The notes beneath the pieces were generated by a model. It was not told the DNA's origin, made no database searches, and saw only the letters and a program-made list of their open reading frames with translations. From Candidatus Polarisedimenticolia bacterium (GTDB lineage Bacteria > Acidobacteriota > Polarisedimenticolia > Gp22-AA2): a stretch of 40,732 bases of DNA. Shown piece after piece: positions 16,503 to 25,850 of this stretch (within the stretch, counting starts at the first letter, position 1; each line of letters begins with the position of its first letter). The translations under genes and the position numbers were made by a program. The DNA lies in assembly GCA_036001465.1 (NCBI GenBank), contig DASYUH010000087.1:1-40732 (forward strand), read 5' to 3'.

Positions 16503-16772
16503 TCAACAGGCCGTGGAGGTGCAGTGCCCGCCGCTCTTGGAACAGTTATAAGTCAGAGAAGTCGCGAGGCACGCTGCGGGCTTGCTTCCCTTGGGCTTAT
16601 CGCAAATCTGCATGGAGCATCCGGGCGCAGCGTGCGCCATGCTCGCACCGAAGATCGAGAGAGCCGACTTGTAGGGCGTGCTACCCGACTTCAAACCGGC
16701 CGCGGGAGACATCGCGGCGAGAATCAGTACAACGACGGCGAATCGTGCCATTGAGCGCCTCGATGGGAACAT
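16503..16772 (-). CDS. small secreted six-cysteine protein (89 aa)
   Basis: 89 residues. I choose the ATG at 16772 because AAGGAGG lies eight bases upstream. The N-terminus is basic and then hydrophobic (ARFAVVVLILAAMSPAAG). A second hydrophobic patch ends in SMAHAAPG, so the cleavage point is either near residue 24 or after AHA at about 49. The mature C-terminal 40 residues carry six cysteines spaced C-x4-C-x11-C-x8-C-x6-C-x5-C and would form a disulfide-stabilised microprotein. I recognise no family. It lies between convergent genes, on the minus strand ahead of nothing it obviously belongs with. A secreted effector, toxin-like or matrix protein is possible; nothing in the sequence decides it. 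Confidence 0.65.
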   Translation of the reverse strand: MFPSRRSMARFAVVVLILAAMSPAAGLKSGSTPYKSALSIFGASMAHAAPGCSMQICDKPKGSKPAACLATSLTYNCSKSGGHCTSTAC

Positions 16773-16976
16773 GGTCTTGTCCTCCTTGCCGTTTCCTGTA
16801 TCACGAACGCCGCATGGACGCAATGGGTGGAGGCGGGCGGCGTGATGCGGCGAAGATGCGGCCGGCGCTTGCCGTGAGGCCGGACAGCGTAACGGGAGGG
16901 ACGGTCGGCACCGAGGACATGAGTGCCGCCGCGTGGAAGGCGTGTCAACAGGAATCGGCGGGATGACGGCCGGCTC

Positions 16977-19052
16977 CTAGACCGACAGCTCCGGATCCCC
17001 CTCGACGATACGCTGCTCGAGCCGCGGGCGCTCGCCCCTGGTCCAGAGCGGCGCCCGATGCACGACTCGATACCGCAGCGGGCCGCCGTCGGCGCCTTCG
17101 GAACGTTCGAGCGGTCGCGGAATGCACACGAACTCGCTCTCGATGGCATCGCTCGCGACCCGGACCGTCGCGTAGCCGTGGCCGCCCATGTCGACGAAGG
17201 AAAGGTGCGGTGCGAGATCGGGATTCGAGAGCTTGCGCGCCTTCTCGGCGCCGCCGGTCCTTCCGTATTCGAGGCACGTCCGCACGCCGTGCCGCAGCAG
17301 CAGGTTGATGGCCGCCTGCGGCCTGGCCCCGCCCGGCTGGTCGGCCAGAAACAGCGGACGCAACGGATGGTCCTTCGGAAAGCGGTGCTCGAAGGCTTCG
17401 ACCAGGCCCGGCGCGGAGATCGAGCCGGTGATGAAGGCTACGCCCACCGGCTCGAATTGTGCCGGCGGCAGGGCTTTCGCCGCAAGCCCCGCCCAGAAGC
17501 TGTGACGATCCCCGGACACGGTCGCGAAGCCCGTGATGCCCGCGTCCCGGACGAAATCGTAGATCTCCGCGCGCTCCACGTAGGCGCCGCTGTGATCGCC
17601 GCCGCCGAAACCGGCGTAGCCGGCTCCGGGCCATGGCGTCGTGAGCCCGGCGGGAAGATTCTGCGGATCGGCGCGCCAGTCCAGAGTGCCGAGCGAGTTG
17701 GCCCATATCTTCCACGTCGCCTTCGAGGTGCGCAGGCGATTCAGGAACCAGGCCTTCTGTTCGGAGCCGAGAATGGTCTGCGGCGGGTCGTGCATGCGGA
17801 AGTTCGGCACGTCGGCCTCCCCGAAGCGGATCGTCGCCGGGGGGTGGCCGCCCGCGTACTCGCGGCCCGCGTCGAGGATCTCCTGAGCCTCCTGCGGAAT
17901 GAGGTTCGGGAAATCATCGCTCGACAGGCGTTCGGCCTCGGGACGGTCGGTCGGCTCCTCCGATCGGTAGCTGTGCTGATCGGTGATGACGAGGTCCATG
18001 TTGCGGCCCCAGCGCAGGGCGCGATAGCCCGTGAGGCTGGCGATCGCGGCGAGATTGTTGGGCTCCTGCCCGAGGCCATGCGCGTCGAAGCGCGCGATCG
18101 GCGTATCGACGACGTGCGGCGGATCGAAGCGTTCGAGTGTCGTACCGCCCGGCTTCTTGATGCGGGCCGGCTGGTATTCGAACCACGCCTGATTGGCCGC
18201 GACCTTGCGCGTCTGCGCCGGGCGCGTCTGGCCGCCGAGCTTCAGCAGCGATTGCCATCCGAGCCAGGAAAACTCGTGGTTGTCCCACATGGCGACGAAC
18301 GGCCAGCGGGCACGCGCGTCCTGCAGATCGGGATCGTGCAGGTAGGCCCGGTACACGGCGCGATAGTCGTCGACCGTCGTCGGGACGTGGAAGTCGGCGA
18401 CCTTCTCCCCGTTCGCGTAACGGACGACGTCGCGAAGACGACGATCGTACATGCCCTGCGGCCGGTCCTCCGGGTACCAGACAATCTCGTAGATGAAGTC
18501 ACCCAGATGGAGCACGAAGAAGAGGCGCTCCGCCTCCGGCGCACGTTGATCCTCGTCGATCATCCGGCGGTACGCGTTCTGCGCACCCTGATTGACGTTC
18601 TGACAGCTCACGAACGCGAAGCGCACCGGGCGCGTGTCATGGGCGCCGGGCGCGGTGATCGTGCGCCCGATACGGCTCCCCGATCCTGCCTCGTCGGTGA
18701 AGCGATACCAGTACGTGCGTGCGGGTTTCAATCCACCGGCGAGCACGCGGCACGTCCAGTCCGACGCGGCGCTGACCGTGGCGAGCGCCGTGGCGACGAT
18801 GCGCGTGAAGGCCTCGTCCTCGGAGACTTCAACCGTCAGGCGGGCCTGGGTCGATCCGTCGCTCCTGGGATAACGCGTCCAGAACAGCACGCTGTCGGAC
18901 TGCGGGTCCCCGGAGGCGACTCCTTCCGGAAAAAGGTCGCGCCGCTCACGCCATGGGACGCGCGATCGCCTGGCGTAGGCGCCGCCCCAGGCCAGCGACG
19001 CTCCGAGCGCCGCGGCGGCGGCGAAAAATTCTCTCCGGCTGAGCTTCACCAT
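16977..19052 (-). CDS. phoD: PhoD-family alkaline phosphatase/phosphodiesterase
   Basis: 691 residues. The N-terminus carries a Tat-type signal (SRREFFAAAAALGASLAWGG), as expected for PhoD enzymes, which are exported folded with Fe/Ca cofactors. A PhoD_N beta-domain follows (FPEGVASGDPQSDSVLFWTR), then the metallophosphatase core with FVSCQN, LHLGDFIYE, AMWDNHEFSW, ITDQHSYR and TVSGDRHSFWAG, which supply the metal and phosphate ligands in this family. WDNHE replaces the commoner WDDHE. The expected reaction is hydrolysis of phosphate mono- and diesters in the periplasm, typically for phosphorus scavenging; no Pho box was identified. It lies 120 bases downstream of the amidohydrolase gene on the same strand. 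Confidence 0.85.
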   Translation of the reverse strand: MVKLSRREFFAAAAALGASLAWGGAYARRSRVPWRERRDLFPEGVASGDPQSDSVLFWTRYPRSDGSTQARLTVEVSEDEAFTRIVATALATVSAASDWTCRVLAGGLKPARTYWYRFTDEAGSGSRIGRTITAPGAHDTRPVRFAFVSCQNVNQGAQNAYRRMIDEDQRAPEAERLFFVLHLGDFIYEIVWYPEDRPQGMYDRRLRDVVRYANGEKVADFHVPTTVDDYRAVYRAYLHDPDLQDARARWPFVAMWDNHEFSWLGWQSLLKLGGQTRPAQTRKVAANQAWFEYQPARIKKPGGTTLERFDPPHVVDTPIARFDAHGLGQEPNNLAAIASLTGYRALRWGRNMDLVITDQHSYRSEEPTDRPEAERLSSDDFPNLIPQEAQEILDAGREYAGGHPPATIRFGEADVPNFRMHDPPQTILGSEQKAWFLNRLRTSKATWKIWANSLGTLDWRADPQNLPAGLTTPWPGAGYAGFGGGDHSGAYVERAEIYDFVRDAGITGFATVSGDRHSFWAGLAAKALPPAQFEPVGVAFITGSISAPGLVEAFEHRFPKDHPLRPLFLADQPGGARPQAAINLLLRHGVRTCLEYGRTGGAEKARKLSNPDLAPHLSFVDMGGHGYATVRVASDAIESEFVCIPRPLERSEGADGGPLRYRVVHRAPLWTRGERPRLEQRIVEGDPELSV

Positions 19053-19172
19053 GGCCCGTCCTTCGGATCCCGCGCGGCAGCGCTCCAGGCTGGCCCGTCC
19101 CCCTCCGGCCCTCAGAACGAAGCATAGTATGCCCGCCCGGGTGGATGCCGCCAGCCCGGGGTGGCATTCCGG

Positions 19173-22100
19173 TCAGGGCCGGGGGTCCCAGAAGTCGTCG
19201 GGGCGGTCGTCCGACTGCAGGGCTTCCGGTCGCACCCAGTAATAGTCGCCGAATGGCTTGCGCTGCGGCCACACTTCGTCCAGCGTCGCGGCGTCATACA
19301 GGACGCCGTCCTGCATCACGTAGAGCGCGTCGGTGGTGTTGCGGATGTTGTCGAGCGGATTCGAGTTCAGCACCAGGAGGTCGGCCAGCTTGCCCGGCAG
19401 GAGCGAGCCGAGGTCCCGGTCGGCGCCGAGGAAGTGCGCCGGCTGGATGGTGGCCACCTCGAGCGCTCCCATCGGTCCCAGCCCCTCGGCGGCCATCCAG
19501 ATGTCGAAGTGCGTGTCCATGCCGATGAACTGGCCATGCCCCCCGACCGCGCCGTATCCCCCCTCGGTGATGATGTCGGCCAGCGCCTGGGCGTACATCG
19601 CCGAGCCGTAGTCGCTGGCGGGACGCAGCATACGGCGGCGCGTGCGCGCCATGAGATCCCACGAAGGCAGGAAGCGCCGCAGTTTTTCGTCCTTCCAGAG
19701 GTCGCGCTCTGCGTAGAAGTACTGGTCGTCCCAGGGGCCGGGGCCGCTGGCGCAGAAGGTCGCGGAGTAGGTGGCCCGGGCCTGTCCCACGAACCGTGCG
19801 GCGTCGCGGTAGAGGGGAAGGGCCAGGATCTCATGCTCCCACCCGGGCTGGCCGTCCATCAGCATGCCGAGCTCGTGCTCGAACGAGCCCGACTCCCCCG
19901 TCACCATCACGCCTTTCTTCCTCGCCGCCTCCACGATCCACTGCCTTTGATCGCGCCGTGGGTTCATGTACTGCTTGATGGAAGAGGCCCCCCACGCGAC
20001 CAGCCGGTTGACCTCGTGCTCGGCCGCATCGTAGCTCGCGATTTGCCTCGAGCGCTCCGACTCGAGCGACGCCGGGGTCACCTCGTCCGGATTCTCCCCG
20101 GCGATGGAGTCGCCAATCGCCTCGCCGGTGCTGAACATGCGCGGCCCGAGGGCGAGCCCTGCGCGGATCAGCTCGGCGTTGCTGAACACCGTGGTCGAGG
20201 TGGCGGACGGATCGAGGGCGGTGGTGACGCCGTAGGCGAGATAGATCACCGACTCGAAGTTATGGGGCGGGATGACGATCGCCTTCCGGTCGTTGAAATG
20301 CGCGTGCATGTCGATCAGCCCGGGGATGATCGTCTTGCCGGCCACGTCGATCACGCGGTCGGCCCCTGCGGTGTCGCACTCCCCGACGCAGAGGACCCGA
20401 TTGCGCCGGACCACCACGTCTCCTCGTTCGAGGACCTTGCGGCCATCCATCGTGAGGATGCGGGCGCCCTTGAGGGCGATCGTCCCCTGGGGGAGAGCGC
20501 GCGGCACCTTCAGGCGGATGGGGGTGACGGAGGTCTTCCCTGACGGGCGGTGATGCACCAGGTAGAGGTTGCCGCTCCCGAACTCGAGCGAGTCGTTGTC
20601 GCGCCAGCGCGGGAACAGGCCGCCTTCCTCGGAGATCGTCCGCACCGGGAGCGCCGGGTTTTTCCTGTCCAGGATCACCGGAGAGGCGCCGCTCCCCAGC
20701 CATGGCAGCGGCGCGAGGTGAACGTTCATGTCGGACTGAAACGCGACCCAGCGTCCGTCGGGCGAGACCACCGCCTCGGTTTCGTAGGGGAACCGCAGGT
20801 GGACGCGCCGGTCGCCGCCGTCGGCCCCGAGCGAGACGAGGTCGGTCATGGTCTTCGTCGGTCCCGCCTCCTCCACGATGCTCTGCTCGAAGTAGAAGAT
20901 CCTCCCATCCGGCCCGAAGCTCGCGCGCACGATCTGCACGGGATCGACGGGGGGCCGGACCCGGGTCACGACCGTGGCCGGGCCGCCCGCCGCCGGCAGC
21001 GACACCAGGTCGTACCATCGGTTCTCCGGCCAGGTGCGGCCGTGCGCGGTGGCGCCCGATCCGCGGGCGGCCACGATGCGCCTGCCGTCGGGGCTCCACT
21101 CCGGATTCAGGTACTCGCCGGTCTCGGTGGTGATCCTGCGCGGCGTCCCGCCCCGCGACGGGACCGTCCAGAGCTCGCCGCGGGCTTTTTCGTCCCAGGA
21201 GGCGAAGACGATCGACCGGCCATCACGAGACCAGGCCGGCGAGAGCTCGAACGGGGTGAAGCTCTCCGGCGTGAGGCGGCGCGGCGCTCCGTCCGGGAGA
21301 TCCACGATCCAGACCTTGCCGACGGCATGGAACGCCACCCGCCGACCGTCCGGCGAGGAGGTCGGCCAGCGCAGCATGCGCGCCTCGAACGGATCGTCGG
21401 CGATGCGGAACGGCGTGTGCGCCATCTGCGAGATCGTCCGGTGCACGCGCGCCGTGAACGGAATCGTGGCGACCTTGCCGGTGCCGACGTCGAGGCGGCG
21501 CAGCCGGCCGCCCTGGGACAGGACGATGGAGCTGCCATCTCCGGCCCAGGCGTACCGGGGGAGCGCCCGCACGGAGAAGCGCACGCCCTCGGCGTTGTCG
21601 GCGTCGATCGGGTCCATCACCCGGCGCTCGGCGCCGCTCTCGAGATCGCGCACCCAGAGCGCCGTCCGCGGCCCGAATCGCCTGCCGTTCCGGGAGAGCG
21701 TGCTGTCGGGGATGCGGCGCGCGAAGGCGAGCGTCCGGCCGTCCGGTGAGATGTCCGGCGCGAAACCGCCGTCTCCGGGCCCTCCCGTCAGGCTGTCGGT
21801 CCGCCCCGTCTGCAGATCCATGCGCTCGATCTGCAGGCACCCCTGCGTCGCCTCGCCGAAGTGGCCCGCGCAGGCGTTGGACTGGAAGTAGACGAACTTG
21901 CCGTCGGGTGAGAGGGACGGCCCGCTGACCCCGGTCTTTTCCATGAGTCGCACACCGTCGCCGCCGTCGCGGTGATACATCCACAGGGTGGAGTAGTAGA
22001 GCCCCCGATGGCAGACGAGCTGCCTGCGAACGATGATGTACTGCCCATCCGGAGTCCAGACCGGCTCCTCGGAGCAGGCATCGGGATCAGTGAACACGGG

Positions 22101-22499
22101 CCGCGGGTTCGAGCCGTCCGCCTCCATGATCCACACGTTGTTCTGGCCTTTACGATCGGAGATGAAGGCGATCGACTTCCCGTCCGGGGAGTAGCGCGGC
22201 CCGTAGTTCAGGGCGATGCCGCTGTCCTGGGTGAGGCACTCGGCCTTCCCGCCGTCCGCCGGGACCCGATAGATGTGCGCCAGCAGGTCGAACACGATCC
22301 AGCGGCCGTCCGGGGAGATGTCCACGGACATCTTGGTCCCCACGTCGATCGAGAAGTCGATCTCGCGGGTCGCCCCTCGCGGACGCGTCACGTCCCAGGC
22401 CTCCTCGGCCCGTGGCGCGACCGCCGACGCCGCGAGAAGCGATACAGCGAGCCATGCGGTCAGGAGACGCATGGATCGGATGAGGGGGGTGACCGGCAT
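19173..22499 (-). CDS. exported TolB-propeller/amidohydrolase fusion protein
   Basis: 1108 residues from the ATG at 22499; the frame is open upstream to 22874, but that part overlaps the FtsH-like remnant and lacks a signal sequence. ATG 22472 is an alternative. A signal peptide (LLTAWLAVSLLAASAVA) is followed by PD40/TolB-type repeats, e.g. VDISPDGRWIVFDL, YSPDGKSIAFISDR and WSPDGRRIVAARG, over about 650 residues. The last 400 residues are a metal-dependent amidohydrolase: the metal motif DMHAHF near the start of the domain, then YGVTTALDPS, HGQFIGMDTHFDIW, and the composite-domain end LLPGKLADLLVLNSNPL. Such fusions are common in Acidobacteria and Bacteroidetes and are thought to be secreted peptidases or cyclic-amide hydrolases; the substrate is unknown. 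Confidence 0.8.
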   Translation of the reverse strand: MPVTPLIRSMRLLTAWLAVSLLAASAVAPRAEEAWDVTRPRGATREIDFSIDVGTKMSVDISPDGRWIVFDLLAHIYRVPADGGKAECLTQDSGIALNYGPRYSPDGKSIAFISDRKGQNNVWIMEADGSNPRPVFTDPDACSEEPVWTPDGQYIIVRRQLVCHRGLYYSTLWMYHRDGGDGVRLMEKTGVSGPSLSPDGKFVYFQSNACAGHFGEATQGCLQIERMDLQTGRTDSLTGGPGDGGFAPDISPDGRTLAFARRIPDSTLSRNGRRFGPRTALWVRDLESGAERRVMDPIDADNAEGVRFSVRALPRYAWAGDGSSIVLSQGGRLRRLDVGTGKVATIPFTARVHRTISQMAHTPFRIADDPFEARMLRWPTSSPDGRRVAFHAVGKVWIVDLPDGAPRRLTPESFTPFELSPAWSRDGRSIVFASWDEKARGELWTVPSRGGTPRRITTETGEYLNPEWSPDGRRIVAARGSGATAHGRTWPENRWYDLVSLPAAGGPATVVTRVRPPVDPVQIVRASFGPDGRIFYFEQSIVEEAGPTKTMTDLVSLGADGGDRRVHLRFPYETEAVVSPDGRWVAFQSDMNVHLAPLPWLGSGASPVILDRKNPALPVRTISEEGGLFPRWRDNDSLEFGSGNLYLVHHRPSGKTSVTPIRLKVPRALPQGTIALKGARILTMDGRKVLERGDVVVRRNRVLCVGECDTAGADRVIDVAGKTIIPGLIDMHAHFNDRKAIVIPPHNFESVIYLAYGVTTALDPSATSTTVFSNAELIRAGLALGPRMFSTGEAIGDSIAGENPDEVTPASLESERSRQIASYDAAEHEVNRLVAWGASSIKQYMNPRRDQRQWIVEAARKKGVMVTGESGSFEHELGMLMDGQPGWEHEILALPLYRDAARFVGQARATYSATFCASGPGPWDDQYFYAERDLWKDEKLRRFLPSWDLMARTRRRMLRPASDYGSAMYAQALADIITEGGYGAVGGHGQFIGMDTHFDIWMAAEGLGPMGALEVATIQPAHFLGADRDLGSLLPGKLADLLVLNSNPLDNIRNTTDALYVMQDGVLYDAATLDEVWPQRKPFGDYYWVRPEALQSDDRPDDFWDPRP

Positions 22500-22659
22500 C
22501 GATTTCGTCCCGTGGGACCGACGAGTCCGCTCTCTGGGGTTGCGAGTATACCTGAGGCGGACCAGGGGGCGGGACATGGCGAGTCCCCAGCCAGGCACTC
22601 GGCACTCTGATAGAATCCCGCCCTCGTCGTCGTCAACTCTCACGTCGCGGAGCCTCCCG

Positions 22660-22868
22660 ATGGACCGACTTCTCAAGAACATCGCCTTCTGGACCCTGAT
22701 CGCGTCACCGTCGAGTTTCACTACCCCCGTGAGTCCTCGATACTGACGACGGTTCTCTCCTGGATACCGATGCTCGTCCTCATCGGGGTCTGGATCTATT
22801 TCATGCGTGCGATGCAGGCCGCGCGCCGGAGATCGGGGAGCCAGCCCGGAACTCCGATCGGACCCTAG
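22660..22868 (+). pseudogene. FtsH N-terminal remnant with internal deletion and frameshift
   Basis: The first frame (22660-22746) reads MDRLLKNIAFWTLIA, the start of the first membrane helix of FtsH-type AAA proteases, and then ends after 28 codons. A second frame, open from 22704 to 22868, reads ESSILTTVLSWIPMLVLIG and then VWIYFMRAMQ, which is the end of the FtsH periplasmic domain plus its second membrane helix. It stops where FtsH would normally continue into the AAA+ ATPase. So most of the periplasmic domain (about 70 codons in normal FtsH) is missing and the reading frame is broken, and the ATPase and Zn-protease domains are absent. I regard it as a decayed or truncated duplicate; an assembly error is the alternative. 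It is divergent from the amidohydrolase gene. Confidence 0.6.
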
Positions 22869-22969
22869 CACCATCGTTCCCAGCCAGTCGCCGCCCTCGG
22901 GATTCGGCGCGTCCGCGCGCTACCCGTCACGCAGGCCACATTGCGCGGGTAGACAAAAGGGCTAGAATC

Positions 22970-24346
22970 GTGGCGCGAAAGAGGGAATCTTTGAGCAAGG
23001 AGCGCTGGTTTGCAAACCTGGTCCTTCTGGCCGCTTCGGCAGCGAGCGCGGGGGCGGGCCTGCTGGCCTTTGGAACCGCCCGGAGCTTCCAGGTCGGGAT
23101 GGCTCGGCAGGCGCTTCTCGTCGGCGGACCGTTCTGCCTGAGCGTCGCGCTTCTAGCCTGCATTCGGCTGCCGCTCCCCCAACGAGTGGCGCTGGCCATG
23201 ACCCTTCTCTCGATTGCTGCGGCTGCCTACATCGCCGAGGCCTACCTCCGTGAGTTGCCGTTCCTGCGGGTCCGGCTGGCTGCCAGGCGGTTCGGTATTT
23301 CGTACGATGCTCGCAGTCAATTCGAGGTCGTGCGTGATTTCCGAGAACATGGCGACGACGCCTACCCGGCCGCCTTTCCCGCCTGGCAGGGATTGCCGTC
23401 CGAAGCGACGGCTCTTCTGCCTCTGGGTGGAATCGCGGGCGTGACGACCGTCCTGTGCAACGAAATGGGGCAGTACCTCGTGTACCGAAGCGACGAGCAT
23501 GGGTTTCATAATCCGGAGGGAGTCTGGTCGTCGAGCCGGTTCGACGTGGCCGCGCTGGGCGACTCCTTCACACAGGGAGCCTGCGTCCCGACGGAACAGA
23601 ATTTCGCGGAGCTGATTCGCCGAGAGCACCCCGCGACCCTCAACCTGGGCATGGTGGGGAACGGGCCGCTGCTGATGCTCGCCGGACTGAAAGAATTCCT
23701 CACGGAGGTCAAACCGCGAATCGTCCTCTGGGACTACATGGAAGGGAACGACGCAACGTTTGATCTGAACCGCGAGAAGCGCTTCGCCCGCCTGTCGGAC
23801 TATCTGGTTTCCGGCCATCGCCAAGGCTTGCTCGACCGACAGCCCGAGTGCGATGCCTTACTGCGAGAGTTGGTTGGCCGGGAGTACGCCTCGACGCAGG
23901 CCGGCACGATGCACATGTCGAGACCGGGCCGGTATTGGCGACTCTGGTCTCTGCGGCAGGCTCTGGGGCTCCAGGTCGGGGAGACCCTTATGGACCCCGC
24001 CCAGGTCGATTTCCCGCTCTTCCGGCGAATCCTCGAAGAAGCACGGGAGACCACCCGGGGATGGGGAGGAACGCTCTATTTCGTCTACCTACCCGCCGAA
24101 TCCCGGTATCACGAGGAAAAGTACCGCCGTGCGCATGATTCGATCCGCAGTCGGGTCCTCTCGATCGTCGAGGACTTGCAGCTCCCGCTGATCGATCTCC
24201 ACCCCCCCATGTCGCGGCAACCGGACATCGCGGAGATGTACGCCTATCCCGGCGCGCATTACAGCCCGGCCGGGAACCGCCTCGTGGCCGAGACGATTCT
24301 CGAAGCTCTCCATTCGTCCGCGAGCGCCCCGCGATCGCGAGAGTGA
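22970..24346 (+). CDS. membrane-anchored SGNH hydrolase-like protein
   Basis: 458 residues from GTG 22970 (TTG at 22991, behind GAGGG, is an equally good start). Three hydrophobic segments occupy residues about 15-90. A soluble domain follows with SGNH/GDSL landmarks: block I ALGDSFTQG at about 193-201 (catalytic Ser), a Gly in VGNGP near 226, an acidic-Asn block EGNDATF at about 263-269, and block V AYPGAHYSPAGN near the C-terminus with the catalytic His. This layout resembles esterases and acetyltransferase partners that act on surface polysaccharides (AlgX/AlgJ-like or OafA C-terminal domains). The substrate is unknown. It sits between two damaged genes but is itself intact. Confidence 0.7.
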   Translation: MARKRESLSKERWFANLVLLAASAASAGAGLLAFGTARSFQVGMARQALLVGGPFCLSVALLACIRLPLPQRVALAMTLLSIAAAAYIAEAYLRELPFLRVRLAARRFGISYDARSQFEVVRDFREHGDDAYPAAFPAWQGLPSEATALLPLGGIAGVTTVLCNEMGQYLVYRSDEHGFHNPEGVWSSSRFDVAALGDSFTQGACVPTEQNFAELIRREHPATLNLGMVGNGPLLMLAGLKEFLTEVKPRIVLWDYMEGNDATFDLNREKRFARLSDYLVSGHRQGLLDRQPECDALLRELVGREYASTQAGTMHMSRPGRYWRLWSLRQALGLQVGETLMDPAQVDFPLFRRILEEARETTRGWGGTLYFVYLPAESRYHEEKYRRAHDSIRSRVLSIVEDLQLPLIDLHPPMSRQPDIAEMYAYPGAHYSPAGNRLVAETILEALHSSASAPRSRE

Positions 24347-24455
24347 CCGGACCCCCGTCACCCCATTGACGGCGCTTCTTGACTACCCCCCTCGGGAAAT
24401 ATATTGCCTCCATACATCTGGTGCTCGGTCCTCTGTCCCGGCGTGGGGCCATGAA

Positions 24456-24689
24456 ATGATGATGGATTTCCTGAGAAAGCTCTTCGCCACCGACTTCATG
24501 CCTCACGGACACTGCTATTTCTGGCAGCCGGAGATCGTCTGGCTGCACGTCGTGTCGGACAGCCTGATCACGCTGGCCTACTATTCGATCCCCGTCGCGC
24601 TGGTCTGTTTTCTGCGCAAGCGAAAGGACAGGAGGTCCTGGAGCGCCGGCGCGCCGAGACGGAGCTCTCCCGCGCGGCAGCGGAGCTGA
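24456..24689 (+). pseudogene. N-terminal membrane fragment of the adjacent histidine kinase
   Basis: From the ATG triplet at 24456-24464 the product reads FATDFMPHGHCYFWQPEIVW and then SDSLITLAYYSIPVALVCF. That is the first part of the multi-helix N-terminal sensor found on many PAS histidine kinases (the H/C-containing, ethylene-receptor-like membrane domain). After LRKRKD the expected further helices are absent and the frame runs into an Arg/Ser-rich tail, stopping at 24689. The kinase coding sequence continues in a different frame from about 24615. An internal deletion plus frameshift explains this best. Confidence 0.55.
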
Positions 24690-24748
24690 CGCGCTCCGAG
24701 GCCCAGACTCGCTCCATCCTCGAGACGGCCTTCGAGGCGTTCATTTCG

Positions 24749-25768
24749 ATGGACTCACTGGGACGGATCACGGGCTGGAATGCCCAGGCCGTAACGAGCT
24801 TCGGCTGGAGCCGCGCCGAGGCGATCGGCCGGCCCCTCGCCGAGACCATCATTCCACCGCGCCACCGCGAGGCTCATCTCCGCGGACCGGCCCGCTTCCT
24901 TCACGCAGGAGAGGGCCCTGCCCTTAACAAGCGCATGGAGCTCACCGCGCTCCACCGGGACGGCCGCGAGATCCCGGTGGAAATCGTGATTTTCCCGCTG
25001 CGGCTGGGCGACACGCCGACCTTCAACGCGTTCCTCCACGACATCACCGAGCGCAAATCGGCCGAAGCGCAGCTCCTGCGCACGAAGGAGCAGGCGGAGT
25101 CGTCCAACCGGGAGCTCGAGGCCTTCAGCTACTCCGTGTCCCACGACCTGCGCGCCCCCCTCCGGACCATCGACGGTTTCAGCCAGGCGCTCATGGAGGA
25201 TTGCGCCGACGAGCTCAGCGAGCGCGGACGCCAGCACCTCGAGCGCGTCCGTTCCGCCACCCAGCGCATGGGCCAGCTCATCGACGACCTGCTGAGCCTG
25301 TCGCACATCGCGCGTGTCGAGATGCGACGCACGGCCTTCAATCTCAGCGACCTCGCACGGCGCGTCGCGGATGAGCTTCAGAAGGGCCAGCCGGAACGCC
25401 GCGTCGAGGTCGCCATCGCAGAGGGCGTGGTCGCCGACGGGGACGGCCGGCTCCTGAAGGTCGCCCTGGAGAACCTCCTCCGCAATGCCTGGAAGTTCAC
25501 GAGCAAGCGCCCCGTCGCGCACATCGAGTTCGGGGCCACGCAGGGGAACGGCGGCCGGTCCTTCTTCGTCCGCGACGACGGCGCCGGCTTCGACATGGAG
25601 TACGCCGGCAAGCTCTTCGGCGCCTTCCAGCGTCTGCATTCGGCCAAGGACTTCGAGGGAACGGGAATCGGCCTGGCCACGGTCGCGCGCATCGTCCAGC
25701 GCCACGGCGGCCGCGTCTGGGCCGAAGGCGCGGTGGACCAGGGCGCGACGTTCCATTTCACCCTCTGA
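24749..25768 (+). CDS. PAS-domain sensor histidine kinase (probably truncated at its N-terminus)
   Basis: From ATG 24749, 339 residues are encoded; the same frame stays open upstream to about 24615 and contains a coiled-coil linker (EVLERRRAETELSRAAAELT), so the true protein began further upstream. A PAS domain covers residues 1-105 (ITGWNAQAVTSFGWSRAEA to FLHDITERK). The HisKA dimerisation helix has the phospho-accepting His in YSVSHDLRAPLR (about 130-141). The ATPase domain shows the N box (ENLLRNAWKF), G1 (DDGAGFDM) and G2 (GTGIGLATV). The protein is therefore catalytically complete, but its membrane sensor part (24456-24689) is separated by a frameshift. No response regulator is adjacent. 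Either it is a recent pseudogene or it works as a soluble kinase. Confidence 0.75.
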   Translation: MDSLGRITGWNAQAVTSFGWSRAEAIGRPLAETIIPPRHREAHLRGPARFLHAGEGPALNKRMELTALHRDGREIPVEIVIFPLRLGDTPTFNAFLHDITERKSAEAQLLRTKEQAESSNRELEAFSYSVSHDLRAPLRTIDGFSQALMEDCADELSERGRQHLERVRSATQRMGQLIDDLLSLSHIARVEMRRTAFNLSDLARRVADELQKGQPERRVEVAIAEGVVADGDGRLLKVALENLLRNAWKFTSKRPVAHIEFGATQGNGGRSFFVRDDGAGFDMEYAGKLFGAFQRLHSAKDFEGTGIGLATVARIVQRHGGRVWAEGAVDQGATFHFTL

Positions 25769-25850
25769 GCCGTCACCCGGGGGGGTCCTCTCCCCGGGAT
25801 CGCCGGCCGGCCGCGCAGCCGCCGGGCCGACCTGGCGTAGGATTCTCCGC

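Noticed and set aside
22660-22746. The TGA ending the first FtsH-like frame as another selenocysteine codon
   Set aside because: Reading through does not continue the FtsH sequence; the second helix is in a different frame, and no redox motif surrounds it.
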